64,000 nt of DNA from contig CALXYI010000038.1 of assembly GCA_944392935.1 (NCBI GenBank), positions 52,096 to 116,095 on the forward strand, written 5' to 3'. Shown here one piece after another: positions 9,165 to 18,017 of this stretch (its first letter is position 1; the number at the start of each line of letters is the position of its first letter). The notes beneath the pieces are model-generated. The model was given only the letters and a program-made list of their open reading frames with translations, made no database searches and was not told the DNA's origin. Position numbers and translations under genes: made by a program. This DNA comes from an uncultured Spirochaetaceae bacterium (GTDB taxonomy: Bacteria; Spirochaetota; Spirochaetia; Sphaerochaetales; Sphaerochaetaceae).

Positions 9165-9545
9165 ATGGGACAGGCAAGGCAGATCACAGCTCATTTCACT
9201 TCAGGACGGCGCTTCTTCGAGAATGCGCTCGGGAATGAATTCGACTTCACCTCATCCACAGGACCGTATGAGTATCTGCTTGGGGCGCTCGCAGGATGCT
9301 TCTACTCCACGCTCGCAGGCTTCGGAAGGAAAGGCGGCTGGCAGGAGGTGACGATAGCAGTCCGCGGCATCAAGCGTGACACCATCCCCACAACGCTCGA
9401 GAGGACGATCCTCGGGATAACAGCCAGGGGCGTGGAGGATGAGGAGGAATTCAGGATGCTTGCAGCGCGTGCCGCATCAGAGTGCTCCATATACAATACT
9501 CTCAGCGCTGTGAGCCGGATGGAGGTCACGATAGAGTTCATATGA
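9165..9545 (+). CDS. OsmC-family thiol peroxidase-like protein
   Basis: A 126-aa OsmC/Ohr-fold protein, probably a cytoplasmic homodimer that reduces organic hydroperoxides. The two conserved cysteines are present: Cys45 in ALAGCFYSTL and Cys107 in AASECSIYNTLS. An open frame extends upstream to 9069, but the similarity begins at ATG 9165, and a TATACT hexamer ends 7 nt before this ATG. It lies 16 nt after the flavoprotein and its stop codon overlaps the next gene by ATGA. OsmC-subfamily assignment (rather than Ohr) is tentative. Confidence 0.83.
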   Translation: MGQARQITAHFTSGRRFFENALGNEFDFTSSTGPYEYLLGALAGCFYSTLAGFGRKGGWQEVTIAVRGIKRDTIPTTLERTILGITARGVEDEEEFRMLAARAASECSIYNTLSAVSRMEVTIEFI

Positions 9546-10066
9546 GGGAGGCAGAGGAACGCTTCGAGATCTTCAGCGCTTTCAGGATGGGTATCGAGGG
9601 ATTCCTCTCGATGCCTGCCATACCGGAAGGGATGAGATACAGGCACAGCACCATCTCGCACAGGATCGCAGAGTCGCTGCGCCCCTTCTTCCCCTCTGAT
9701 ATGTCTATCGATGTGGATCTCAACGGCGCAGACATAACCATATGGGATGGAAACGGCTGCGCACTGGCCCTGTTCTGGGCTCCGTCATACATCCACGCGG
9801 ATGTGAAGAGGAAGGCAATCGCCTTCCATGAGAGATACTGCCCGTCGCTCACCCTTGCATTCTCGCTCTTCAGCGACCGGCCGCTGATGCTTGTGTACAG
9901 GATAGGAAAAGGCTATATCGAATACCTGCACATCGGCAAGGAGACATCAGAGGAGAAGGTCCTGAGGCGCTGCACCATCGATGAAGGCAAGGCAGATGAC
10001 GGACAGCTGAGGCTGCCTATACACAGGAAGAGGAGGAAGAGGCTCACTTCCTCACAGGATCGATGA
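9542..10066 (+). CDS. hypothetical protein
   Basis: A 174-aa protein that I do not recognise. The start at 9542 overlaps the osmC-like stop by ATGA, which supports translational coupling. No signal peptide or membrane segment is visible. The sequence has a mixed alpha/beta look with a hydrophobic strand near DITIWDGNGCALALFWAPS (about 68-86), and ends in a basic tail rich in Lys/Arg (about 160-170). The 3' end overlaps the 3' end of the minus-strand DUF6062-like gene by about 20 nt. A Restriction-endonuclease-like or NTF2-like fold would be guesswork. Confidence 0.6.
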   Translation: MREAEERFEIFSAFRMGIEGFLSMPAIPEGMRYRHSTISHRIAESLRPFFPSDMSIDVDLNGADITIWDGNGCALALFWAPSYIHADVKRKAIAFHERYCPSLTLAFSLFSDRPLMLVYRIGKGYIEYLHIGKETSEEKVLRRCTIDEGKADDGQLRLPIHRKRRKRLTSSQDR

Positions 10067-10784
10067 CCCTCCCTTCCCCTGTCAGCTTGTAGACAGCCCT
10101 CTTCTGGGCGTCCTCGCAGCCGCTCCATGGCTTGTCGCGGTTCTCGCTCTTGTACTTCTGCGTCATCCACCAGTCATCATGCTGCACCCTGTCGAGATTC
10201 CTCATCGTGAGGGAGATGATGAATCTGGCGTACTCTGCCAGGTCATCCCCGGAGAGAGCCTCCGGTGCAGTCTCCAGAAGGGATCTGGCATGATGCAGGC
10301 AGAAACCCTTCGATTCCTCGAGGGCTGCCCGGAAATCCTGGTCATCCCGCCAGAGAGAGGCGACTGTATAGCAGTAGCGTACAAGGCGCTCCTCCATCCT
10401 CGAGCAGATAAGGCAGCCCCTCTCCCTCTCTCCCGCTGCATCGAAGAATGCATGCACGAGCTTCATCGCCTTCCTCGCATTCGGAGAGGATGCAATCCTC
10501 TCGGCGATGGGTGCAAGGATCTTCCTGCTCTCCTCATAGTATGTATCCATCACAAGCGCCAGCGGCTGGGGCTTCCCCGCCTCTGCGAGCATCGATAGAT
10601 GATGGGTGCAGAAGCCATGGGTATTCGTCTCCACCCTCACTTCGGGAGTCATCACGGCAGAGGAAAGATAATACCTCACGCCATCCTCCTCGGCTTTCTT
10701 CATGAGGGAGCAGATGAAGCATTCGCTCCCCTCCTTCACACCATCCCATACAGGTATCGTCTCAAGCTGAAGCTGTACTTTCAT
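10044..10784 (-). CDS. DUF6062-like cysteine-rich protein
   Basis: A 246-aa soluble protein with two similar motifs: CFICSLMKK then GFCTHHLSML in the first third, and GCLICSRM then GFCLHHARSL in the second. The repeated Cys-x2-Cys and Cys-x2-His pattern suggests two metal-binding repeats. This matches my recollection of DUF6062 proteins, which have no established function. The start at 10784 (second of two adjacent ATGs) follows AGGAGG that lies at the end of the aldolase gene; the longer open frame to 10892 covers the aldolase and is not needed. Probably co-transcribed with the aldolase. Confidence 0.7.
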   Translation of the reverse strand: MKVQLQLETIPVWDGVKEGSECFICSLMKKAEEDGVRYYLSSAVMTPEVRVETNTHGFCTHHLSMLAEAGKPQPLALVMDTYYEESRKILAPIAERIASSPNARKAMKLVHAFFDAAGERERGCLICSRMEERLVRYCYTVASLWRDDQDFRAALEESKGFCLHHARSLLETAPEALSGDDLAEYARFIISLTMRNLDRVQHDDWWMTQKYKSENRDKPWSGCEDAQKRAVYKLTGEGRVIDPVRK

Positions 10785-10792
10785 CATTCCTC

Positions 10793-11416
10793 CTAACGCA
10801 TTGCCGAAATACGCGCCTTTTCCTCTGGCGGGAGCCCTGCCGTCCCCACTCCACGTGAGAGATACGTGAGCTTCGCAGCCTGCTCCAGGCATTCCATCCT
10901 GTCGAAGGCAGAGAGGAGATCGCTGCCAAGCGCAAGCGCACCGTGATTCTCAAGCAGGAATGCATTGCCCCCTCCGGAAGCCGCAGCAGAGACACGGCGG
11001 GCAAGATCCTCTGTTCCCATCAGTGCATATGGAACGCATTCCACTTCATCCAGCAGATACCAGCTCTCGGCGATAAGGGCTGTATCGATCCTCTCATCGG
11101 AGGCGGAGAAGAGCGATGAGAATACCGGATGGCAGTGCACCACAGCCGAGATATCAGGGCGGCTGAGGTAGATGGCGCGATGCATGCCGCTCTCGATGCT
11201 GAGCCTCAGCGTCGGTGTCAGGTTCCTGCCATCATCCAGGCTCACCTCCGCGATATCGTCGGCATGAAGCGATGCCTTATCCTTCCCGGAAGGGGTTATG
11301 AGCATCCTGCTTCCATATCTCACGCTTATATTCCCGCCCGTCGCCGTAGTGAGGGCACGGTCATAGCATCTCTTCATGAATGAGGCCACCGAGGCCTTCA
11401 GTTCCGTGATTTCCAT
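10793..11416 (-). CDS. class II aldolase/adducin-family protein (fuculose-phosphate aldolase-like)
   Basis: A 207-aa zinc-dependent aldolase-fold protein. Family landmarks are visible: TGGNISVRYG (residues 26-35), the zinc-binding HCHP (His94, His96), a third ligand His158 in LENHGAL, and Glu75 at the usual acid/base position. The closest well-studied families are L-fuculose-1-phosphate aldolase and L-ribulose-5-phosphate 4-epimerase; which reaction applies is not clear. It heads a two-gene unit with the DUF6062-like gene. A TAGAGT hexamer ends exactly 6 nt before the ATG, so the mRNA may be leaderless. Confidence 0.82.
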   Translation of the reverse strand: MEITELKASVASFMKRCYDRALTTATGGNISVRYGSRMLITPSGKDKASLHADDIAEVSLDDGRNLTPTLRLSIESGMHRAIYLSRPDISAVVHCHPVFSSLFSASDERIDTALIAESWYLLDEVECVPYALMGTEDLARRVSAAASGGGNAFLLENHGALALGSDLLSAFDRMECLEQAAKLTYLSRGVGTAGLPPEEKARISAMR

Positions 11417-11422
11417 AAGACA

Positions 11423-11428
11423 ACTCTA
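11423..11428 (-). promoter_or_regulatory. -10 element of class II aldolase gene
   Basis: TAGAGT on the minus strand ends 6 nt before the ATG at 11416. No Shine-Dalgarno sequence fits in that space. The matching -35 is weak (TATATA at 17 nt). Confidence 0.4.
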
Positions 11429-11593
11429 GCACAGGATGCGGGGGATATATACCAAGGAGGCACCACCCGGAGGAAGGATCCGGGAGCATTGCCAGGCAAG
11501 AGCGTCCATGCAGGAGAAGCGATCACTGCTGCCTGGATCGCGAATATCGCGGATGCATATCGAATATGACGCATATATTCTGTATCATATCCT

Positions 11594-11611
11594 CATAGGG
11601 ATATGCCTATG
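11594..11611. repeat. inverted repeat upstream of the AraC-type regulator
   Basis: CATAGG and CCTATG, separated by 6 nt, lie 19 nt before the regulator start. It could be an operator for autoregulation. Confidence 0.35.
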
Positions 11612-11629
11612 CAGAGGACACATCGGTAA

Positions 11630-12514
11630 ATGTACGAGCTATTCGATGAATACAGATGGGATAAGGCATGGAAGCGCCTTACGCATAACGAGCATGGCAT
11701 AGAAGGGCTGGGCAATATCGCCCACGTGAATCTTGACTGTGCCATCGCCCCTGTCCCTCCCCATTATCATGCAGGGATCTTCGAGTTCCACTGCATCGTG
11801 AAAGGCAAGCGGATATCGAAGATAGGCAGTTCGGAATACACGACGATGGGGAATGAGCTGATCTTCACATTCCCGAATGAGCAGCATAGCACGGGAGCGC
11901 TCCCGCAATGCCCTGTTGAATTCTACTCCTTCCAGATAAACACCAGCGACAGCGACCATATCCTGGGGCTCAACAGGGAATATTCGAACAGGCTTTTCCG
12001 GCTGCTCAAAGGCCTCAGGGACCGGCATCTGAAGATGAGGAACATGGACATGCAGATGCTGAAGGACTGCTTCCAGAGCCTTACCGGCAGCACGTCCGAT
12101 CCATATCTCGGAGTGCAGTATCTGACATGCTTCCTCTTCAGGCTGCCGGAGATGGAGCATGCTGCCTCAAACAGCTCCAGCGGGATGACGCCGGCCCTTC
12201 AGAAGACAATCGATTATATCGATGCCAATTTCAGGGAGAGCATCTCGCTGCAGGATATGGCTGATATCTCAGGCTATTCCCCGTCAAGATTCAAGACGCT
12301 CTTCAAGGAAACCTTCGGAATCCCTCCTGCGGAATTCGTCGCATTCCGGAAAATGGAATACGCGAAGGAGAAGCTTGCCGGCTCTGATGAGCCGATAACA
12401 AGCATCGCCTATGAGCTGAATTTCTCTTCCAGCAATTACTTCAGCTCCGTCTTCAGGAAATTCGTGGGATACAATCCCTCCGATTTCCGGAAGATATACG
12501 GGGAACCAAAGTGA
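11630..12514 (+). CDS. AraC-family transcriptional regulator
   Basis: A 294-aa regulator with an N-terminal cupin-like sensor domain (PPHYHAGIFEFHCIVKG near 42-58) and a C-terminal AraC DNA-binding domain (about 190-290) with two helix-turn-helix units: SLQDMADISGYSPSRFKTLFKE and ITSIAYELNFSSSNYFSSVFRK. The sequence AGAGGA lies 12 nt before the ATG. It converges on the minus-strand CUT1 operon and is its likely controller by position. The inducer is unknown, but the cupin sensor suggests a small metabolite such as a sugar. Confidence 0.9.
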   Translation: MYELFDEYRWDKAWKRLTHNEHGIEGLGNIAHVNLDCAIAPVPPHYHAGIFEFHCIVKGKRISKIGSSEYTTMGNELIFTFPNEQHSTGALPQCPVEFYSFQINTSDSDHILGLNREYSNRLFRLLKGLRDRHLKMRNMDMQMLKDCFQSLTGSTSDPYLGVQYLTCFLFRLPEMEHAASNSSSGMTPALQKTIDYIDANFRESISLQDMADISGYSPSRFKTLFKETFGIPPAEFVAFRKMEYAKEKLAGSDEPITSIAYELNFSSSNYFSSVFRKFVGYNPSDFRKIYGEPK

Positions 12515-12538
12515 GAGGAAGGCGTTCTTCCTCTCTTT
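12513..12538. terminator. terminator between AraC regulator and CUT1 permease
   Basis: A 9-bp stem GAGAGGAAG/CTTCCTCTC (12513-12521 and 12527-12535) with a 5-nt loop, followed by TTTCC on the plus strand. It overlaps the regulator stop codon and lies just before the end of the converging permease gene, so it may serve both. Confidence 0.75.
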
Positions 12539-12541
12539 CCG

Positions 12542-13372
12542 CTAGCCCTTCACCGCTCCGGCGGTAAGCCCCTGCACCACGTATTTCTGCAGGCAGATCG
12601 ATATGATGATCACAGGAAGCGTCACCAATGAAGCCCCTGCCATCAGGCCTGCATAGTTTATCTCCGCATGCGACAGGAAATTGAAGATCAGCGTAGGCAG
12701 GACCCTTGTCCTTGCGTTGCCGAGGATCATGCCGAACATGAAGTTGTTCCATGAGTTTATGAATGTCAGAACCGAGACCGTCATTATCGCGGGAACTGAA
12801 AGGGGGATCATGATCTCCCCGAACACCTTGTACTGTGATGCACCATCAATCAGCGCAGACTCCCTCAGTTCCTTGGGGATATTCTGGAAATAGGGAATCA
12901 TGACCCAGACCGTGAATGGCACGCCTATCAGCATATGGGTAAGTATGATACCCCTGTACGTGCCGACCATGCCGAGCTTCGAGAACATCAGATAGACAGG
13001 CACCAGGAATGCGATCGTCGGGATCACCCGGACAAGCAGGGAGATGCTCTGCAGGGACCTGATCCTGTAGCATGCAATGGAATAGGAGGCCGGCAGTCCG
13101 ACGATCAGGGACAGCAGGGTGGCGGATCCGCTGATGATCAGGCTGTTCTTCAGGGGGCCTGCGAACCTATAGCGCTCGAACAGGCTGATGAAATTCCTCA
13201 TCGTGGGCTTGAACGAGAACAGCTTCTCCGGATTCACGATATCCACGGTGTTCTTGAATGCACCGAGGACCATGTATATGAATGGGAAGATGAAGATAAA
13301 CAGCACAGCCAGCAGGACTATGCGATACACAGCCCCTCTGAATATGGATTCCATAGTCGATCTTGCTTTCAT
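12542..13372 (-). CDS. CUT1 carbohydrate ABC transporter permease (MalG-type)
   Basis: A 276-aa inner-membrane permease with about six hydrophobic segments. The EAA loop that contacts the ATPase is visible as ELRESALIDGASQYKVFGEI (near 175-195). The C-terminus QGLTAGAVKG is typical of this subfamily. I start at ATG 13372 (MKARS); its first base is shared with the stop codon of the partner permease (TGATG). It is the last gene of the operon, paired with the gene at 13372-14259 and the binding protein at 14333-15634. No ATPase gene is present. Confidence 0.92.
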   Translation of the reverse strand: MKARSTMESIFRGAVYRIVLLAVLFIFIFPFIYMVLGAFKNTVDIVNPEKLFSFKPTMRNFISLFERYRFAGPLKNSLIISGSATLLSLIVGLPASYSIACYRIRSLQSISLLVRVIPTIAFLVPVYLMFSKLGMVGTYRGIILTHMLIGVPFTVWVMIPYFQNIPKELRESALIDGASQYKVFGEIMIPLSVPAIMTVSVLTFINSWNNFMFGMILGNARTRVLPTLIFNFLSHAEINYAGLMAGASLVTLPVIIISICLQKYVVQGLTAGAVKG

Positions 13373-14259
13373 CAATAATCCACCTCCACACGCTTCTGCA
13401 GCCATGAGAAACCGAAGACAACAACCATGATCAGCAGACAGAAGATGATGATATAAGCCGAGGCCCTTCCGAAACGGAAATTGGTGAATGCTTCTTTATA
13501 CAGGAAGATGTTTATCGTTTCTGCCGATGTCCCGGGGCCGCCTCCTGTTATCGCATATATGACATCGAAGACCTTCAGGGCATCCACGATGCGCAGCGCC
13601 AGTGTCATCATTATGGTCGGGCTGAGCAAAGGCAGCGTCACCCTGCGGAGTATCTGGAACCTGCTGGCTCCATCGATCATCGCGGCTTCATAGCACTCTG
13701 CAGGCAATGTGGAAAGACCTGCGATGACCATGAGCATCACGAAGGGCGTCCATTGCCAGATATCGATTATGATATATGCGGACAGCACGGTATCGACGGA
13801 TGAGACCGCCGGATAGCTCAGCCCTATCTTCCGGAGAAGATGGTTTATTATCCCGAAGTTATTGTCATAGAGGAGCTTCCATGTCAGGGCTACAGCCACA
13901 GGAGTCGCGACAAGCGGCATGAGGAATCCTGTCTTGACCACATTCCTGCCGAGGAAATCCCTGTTGCCTATGAACAAGGCAAGGGCGACTCCCAGGAAAG
14001 TCTCTATCAGGACAGCCCAGAAAGCGAAGACAAGAGTCCGCCACCCAGCCATCCAGAAGCTTTTATCCGTCAATGCATAGCTGTAATTCTCAAGCCCTAC
14101 CCAATCCATATCACGGCTTATCGACAGGCTGTATTCATAGAATCCTATGCGCAGGATGTAGAAGATCGGATATGCAACCATGAAGAGAAGGAAAGCCACC
14201 ATTGGCGCGATGAACAGATACTGTGCGATCCTATCTGAGGAAGAAAGCGGTTTCTTCAT
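13372..14259 (-). CDS. CUT1 carbohydrate ABC transporter permease (MalF/UgpA-type)
   Basis: A 295-aa inner-membrane permease. It starts at ATG 14259 (MKKPLSSSDRIAQYLF), 7 nt after GGAGG; the longer frame upstream reaches into the binding-protein gene and is spurious. About six membrane helices are visible, with the EAA motif ECYEAAMIDGASRFQILRRV near residue 195. It forms the heterodimeric channel with the downstream MalG-type permease. Its substrate is set by the binding protein, which cannot be assigned to a known sugar from sequence. Confidence 0.92.
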   Translation of the reverse strand: MKKPLSSSDRIAQYLFIAPMVAFLLFMVAYPIFYILRIGFYEYSLSISRDMDWVGLENYSYALTDKSFWMAGWRTLVFAFWAVLIETFLGVALALFIGNRDFLGRNVVKTGFLMPLVATPVAVALTWKLLYDNNFGIINHLLRKIGLSYPAVSSVDTVLSAYIIIDIWQWTPFVMLMVIAGLSTLPAECYEAAMIDGASRFQILRRVTLPLLSPTIMMTLALRIVDALKVFDVIYAITGGGPGTSAETINIFLYKEAFTNFRFGRASAYIIIFCLLIMVVVFGFSWLQKRVEVDY

Positions 14260-14332
14260 TGTCTGTCCTCCTTTGGATATGCAAGGTGACAGGGAAACCC
14301 CTGCCACCTCCATCCGGACCATTGCGGATGAA

Positions 14333-15634
14333 TCAAAGGCCCATATCCTCGTTATACAGTTCCTGGATCTCCGCCGTAGCTTCATCCAGAGCTGCACGGT
14401 ACTCCTTCCCCTGCCATGCAAGCGTGAAGACCTCCCCGAGGATATTCCTTGCCTCGCTGGCATGGATCATGTCAGGAAGGGAATTGCCATCGGAGACAGC
14501 AGGATCGGATGATGACAGGACAGCTGCAGCAAGATCCTCCGGATAGGTCTCAAGGACAGCGGGATCGCTCCATGTGGATACGCGTGCGCTGAAATTGCCC
14601 TGCGTAGCTGCATATACGTCCATCTCCTTCCCTGTTGCCCACTTTATGAATTCCCATGCAGCACCCTTGCTGAGGCTTCCTGCGGACATGCACATTGCCC
14701 ATCCGGACTCGATGCTGCTTGCCTTGACAGGTCCATACGGCAGCGGAGCGAATCCGACCTTGTCATAGACTACCGATGAATCCGGATTCACCGCGTATAC
14801 GTACTGCGTATCGCAATCGATCCTCATCGCAGCCAGCCCCTGGGCAAAGTCATTCGAGGTACCGTCCCATCCCTTGCTGAGATATCCCGGAGGACAGTAG
14901 GCAAGCAGGCTCTTATACATCTCGATCGATTCGATGGATTCAGGGCTGTTCAGCGTGCAGCTGCCATTCTCATCGAAATAGTCAGCTCCATAGGAGCGCG
15001 CTACCGAGATCCATGTGGGGACAGAACCATAGCCATCACCGCGCATCGTTATGCCGTAGACATTCTTCGAGGCATCCGTGAGAAGCGCAGCTGTCTCAAG
15101 AAGCTCATCATATGTCGTAGGCACCTTCTCTATGCCGGCTTCCTCGAACATCTCCTTGTTGTAATAAAGGACATAATGCTCATTGAAGACCGGAATGCCA
15201 TACAGCTTGCCGCCAACGGATACCTGATTGACAGCGATGTCCATGAAATCATCGATATCGACTTCCTCATCGAGATATCCGTCCAGCGGCTCCACCCATC
15301 CATTGGCGGTGTACTGTCCGATGCTCACGGTAGGCTGGCAGTAGAACACGTCCACATCCGAACCGCCAGCAGCCATAGTCACGGCAAGCCTGTTGTTGAG
15401 TTCATTGTTGGATAGCTGCTCATAATCGACGGTTATACCCGTCTGGTCATAGAACTCATCAAGCTTGTCCTGCACTGCCGTACAGACAGTAGCGCTGAAT
15501 CCCAGCACGGTAAGATGCGTACCGGCATACGGCTTATCAGGCGAAGCCGCAGCAGAACCGGATTCGGAAGAGCCTCCCGCGAAAACCGGAACGACCATGC
15601 AGATGATCAGAAGCAGGCAAATCACTTTCCTCAT
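14333..15634 (-). CDS. CUT1 extracellular sugar-binding protein
   Basis: A 433-aa periplasmic solute-binding protein of the MalE/UgpB type. The signal peptide ends in VVPVFAGGSSES: there is no lipobox cysteine, and V-F-A fits a signal peptidase I site, so the protein is probably soluble in the periplasm. Landmarks include GIPVFNEHYVLYYNKEMFEE (near 125) and the alternating lobes typical of the family. AAGGAGGTTT lies 6 nt before the ATG; this ten-base stretch is exactly complementary to the anti-SD segment of the small RNA candidate at 35.31 kb. Confidence 0.92.
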   Translation of the reverse strand: MRKVICLLLIICMVVPVFAGGSSESGSAAASPDKPYAGTHLTVLGFSATVCTAVQDKLDEFYDQTGITVDYEQLSNNELNNRLAVTMAAGGSDVDVFYCQPTVSIGQYTANGWVEPLDGYLDEEVDIDDFMDIAVNQVSVGGKLYGIPVFNEHYVLYYNKEMFEEAGIEKVPTTYDELLETAALLTDASKNVYGITMRGDGYGSVPTWISVARSYGADYFDENGSCTLNSPESIESIEMYKSLLAYCPPGYLSKGWDGTSNDFAQGLAAMRIDCDTQYVYAVNPDSSVVYDKVGFAPLPYGPVKASSIESGWAMCMSAGSLSKGAAWEFIKWATGKEMDVYAATQGNFSARVSTWSDPAVLETYPEDLAAAVLSSSDPAVSDGNSLPDMIHASEARNILGEVFTLAWQGKEYRAALDEATAEIQELYNEDMGL

Positions 15635-15674
15635 GTCTAAACCTCCTTGTCGAACCTCGACATATATTCCTTTC

Positions 15675-16820
15675 TCAAGTCAATATTGCCTCTGCAAATC
15701 GCTTGTAGAAGTCCGTAATCCCATACAGCTCCGCCAGCGGAACATACTCATCGGCCTTATGCGCCATATCCATGCTCCCGGGACCTATGATCGCTGTATT
15801 CCTGAATCCTGCCCTGAGGAAGATCGGCATATCGGTGCTGCCGTTGATGAAGCAGCGCTCCTCCTGCGCAGGGGATACCGCAGCCTTCCCGATATATCCG
15901 AATATCGGGCTATCATCAGGGGTATTGCCCGGGAGTGAATGCTGGATGATATCAATGCGGCACCCTGCCCCATCATGCAGCCTGTTCTCCCGGAACAGTT
16001 CCTCAAGCTCCGCCTTAAGCGTTTCCGCCGCAATGCCATCGCCGATGCGGCAATCCAGGAACAGCGCAGCGGTTCCCGGTATGATGTTTATCTTGTCTCC
16101 CGCCTCCAGCATTGTCGGGGAAACCGTCCACCGGGGGCCTTTTCCCCTGCATGCCGTGAATCTTGATTCCTCATATTCCCGTATGGCCATGATGAAGCTG
16201 GCCGCCTCTGCAAGGGCATTTATCCCCTTCTCCGGTACAGAGGCATGGCACTGGGCTCCTGTGATGGTGACCTTATACCTGGCAACTCCCAGATGGCCTA
16301 TCCCTACGCGGCATCCAGTCGGCTCCCCTATCAGCACGTACCGGTTGCCATCTGCACGGCGGGAGCTGCAGAAGCAGGAGCTTCCGCTGCCCCAGACTTC
16401 CTCATCCGCCACGAAAGCCAGGGTCAATCTCCCCCAAGCCTCCCGATGCTCCTTCCTGAAGGCGGCTGCGGCAGCCATCATGGCCGCAATCCCGCCTTGC
16501 ATATCGCGTGCGCCGCGGCCGTATATCCTCCCATCCCGCTCAGTTGCCTCAAAAGGCTTCTCCGTCCAGCTGTCTCCAGCCGGAACGACATCGAGATGGC
16601 CATTGAATATGACTTCCGTCCCGCTTTCGGGGCCATAGCAGGCAATGACGTTCGCCCGGTTCTCCGAAATGCCCTGGATCTCCACGGAGAATCCTTCTGC
16701 TTCCATCTCCGCAGCGATGTACTCTGCAGCCATCAGCTCATTGCCTGGAGGGTTGACGGTCTCCAGGGCGATGAGATCCTTCAGATATCGAATCGCTTCT
16801 CCATGCATGCTGCCGGGCAT
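15675..16820 (-). CDS. M20-family metallopeptidase/deacylase (ArgE/DapE-like)
   Basis: A 381-aa zinc hydrolase of the M20 family, which removes acyl or amino-acid groups from amide-linked substrates. The di-metal and catalytic residues are visible: His75 and Asp77 in GHLDVVP, Asp106 in RGARDMQGG, Glu140/Glu141 in VADEEVWGSG, and the C-terminal His in DMAHKADEY. Residues near 175-285 form the dimerisation lid (ITGAQCHASVPEKG). AGGAGA precedes the start. It sits between an aminotransferase and a sugar-type binding protein, so the transported compound may carry an N-acyl group. Confidence 0.87.
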   Translation of the reverse strand: MPGSMHGEAIRYLKDLIALETVNPPGNELMAAEYIAAEMEAEGFSVEIQGISENRANVIACYGPESGTEVIFNGHLDVVPAGDSWTEKPFEATERDGRIYGRGARDMQGGIAAMMAAAAAFRKEHREAWGRLTLAFVADEEVWGSGSSCFCSSRRADGNRYVLIGEPTGCRVGIGHLGVARYKVTITGAQCHASVPEKGINALAEAASFIMAIREYEESRFTACRGKGPRWTVSPTMLEAGDKINIIPGTAALFLDCRIGDGIAAETLKAELEELFRENRLHDGAGCRIDIIQHSLPGNTPDDSPIFGYIGKAAVSPAQEERCFINGSTDMPIFLRAGFRNTAIIGPGSMDMAHKADEYVPLAELYGITDFYKRFAEAILT

Positions 16821-16829
16821 CTTCTCTCC

Positions 16830-18002
16830 TTATGACTGCGTATGCAGGTTTTCCATGAATGCCGCTATCCGCCGGAGCCCTTCCTGTATATTGGCCTCGG
16901 AAGTCGCATAGGAAAGCCTGACGAACCCTTCCCCCGCCTCGCCGAAGCCGTTGCCGGGAACAACGCATACCTGCTGCTCCTCGATGAGCCTGCGGGCGAA
17001 ATCCTCCGAGGAGAGCCCTGTCTCATTGATATTCACGAAAGCATAGAAAGCCCCTTTCGGCTTGATGCAGGACAATCCATCTATCTGGTTGATGCCAGAG
17101 TAGACCATATCCCTGCGGGCCTGGAACCGAGCGCACATCTCGCGCACGCAGTCCTGTGGATCCGCCAGAGCCCTTATTCCCGCATACTGTACGAAGGTAT
17201 TCACGCTGGCGAGTGAATTCTCATTGATCAGCTCCACTGCACGTATCACGTCCGCAGGTCCTACCGCATATCCAAGCCGCCATCCTGTCATGGCATAGGT
17301 CTTCGAGAAGGAATTGCAGATCAGCGTGCGCTCCTTCATCTTCGGCATCATCGCGGGACTGCAGAACCTGAGCCCATCGTAGATGATATGCTGATAGACC
17401 TCATCGGATACGACGAAAAGATCGTGATCTATGCAGAAGCTGCAGATCTCTGCCATCTGCTTCTCCGTGCACACGCCTCCGGTCGGATTCGATGGCGAAT
17501 TGAGCAGAAGCACCTTCGTTTTGCCTGTGATATGCTTCTCGAGCTCATCCACATCATACATGAACCCATCCTTCTCATATACGGGAACACGCACAGGCCT
17601 GCCAGAAGCCATGAAAGGATGATTCGGATGATTGGCCCATGTCGGATCGGGGATGAGCATCTCATCGTCAGCCTCAAGCAATGCAAGCGATGCGATGCGG
17701 AGCGTATCCATGCCGCAGGCCGTTATGATCGTCTCCGTCTCCCAGTCGTAATCCAGGCCATGCGTTCTCTTCACGGTCTTCGCTATTTCCTGCCGGAGTT
17801 CCTTTATCCCTGCATTCGGAGCGTATTTCGTCTTTCCTTCATTAAGGGCTTTGATCGCCTCATCGACGATATGGCGGGGCGTAGGGAAATCCGGCTCCCC
17901 GATGGCGAAGGAAATAACATTATCGTATTTCTCGCACAGCTCGTTCATCTTCCTGATCTTGGATCTCTCGAGAGAGCGTCCTATCCGTGAAACATAAGCC
18001 AT
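16830..18002 (-). CDS. class I/II pyridoxal-phosphate aminotransferase
   Basis: A 390-aa fold-type I aminotransferase. Landmarks are the N-terminal AIGEPDFPTP (about 33-42), the nucleotide-like loop NSPSNPTGG near 165, SDEVYQ near 197, the PLP lysine in NSFSKTYAMTGWRLGY near 232, and the final substrate-binding Arg in FVRLSYATS. It resembles aspartate/aromatic aminotransferases and also PatA- and AlaA-like enzymes; the amino donor and acceptor cannot be assigned. It lies 9 nt before the M20 gene and 15 nt after the DapA-like gene, in a catabolic-looking operon. Confidence 0.88.
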   Translation of the reverse strand: MAYVSRIGRSLERSKIRKMNELCEKYDNVISFAIGEPDFPTPRHIVDEAIKALNEGKTKYAPNAGIKELRQEIAKTVKRTHGLDYDWETETIITACGMDTLRIASLALLEADDEMLIPDPTWANHPNHPFMASGRPVRVPVYEKDGFMYDVDELEKHITGKTKVLLLNSPSNPTGGVCTEKQMAEICSFCIDHDLFVVSDEVYQHIIYDGLRFCSPAMMPKMKERTLICNSFSKTYAMTGWRLGYAVGPADVIRAVELINENSLASVNTFVQYAGIRALADPQDCVREMCARFQARRDMVYSGINQIDGLSCIKPKGAFYAFVNINETGLSSEDFARRLIEEQQVCVVPGNGFGEAGEGFVRLSYATSEANIQEGLRRIAAFMENLHTQS

Positions 18003-18017
18003 ATGCTGCCTCCCTCC

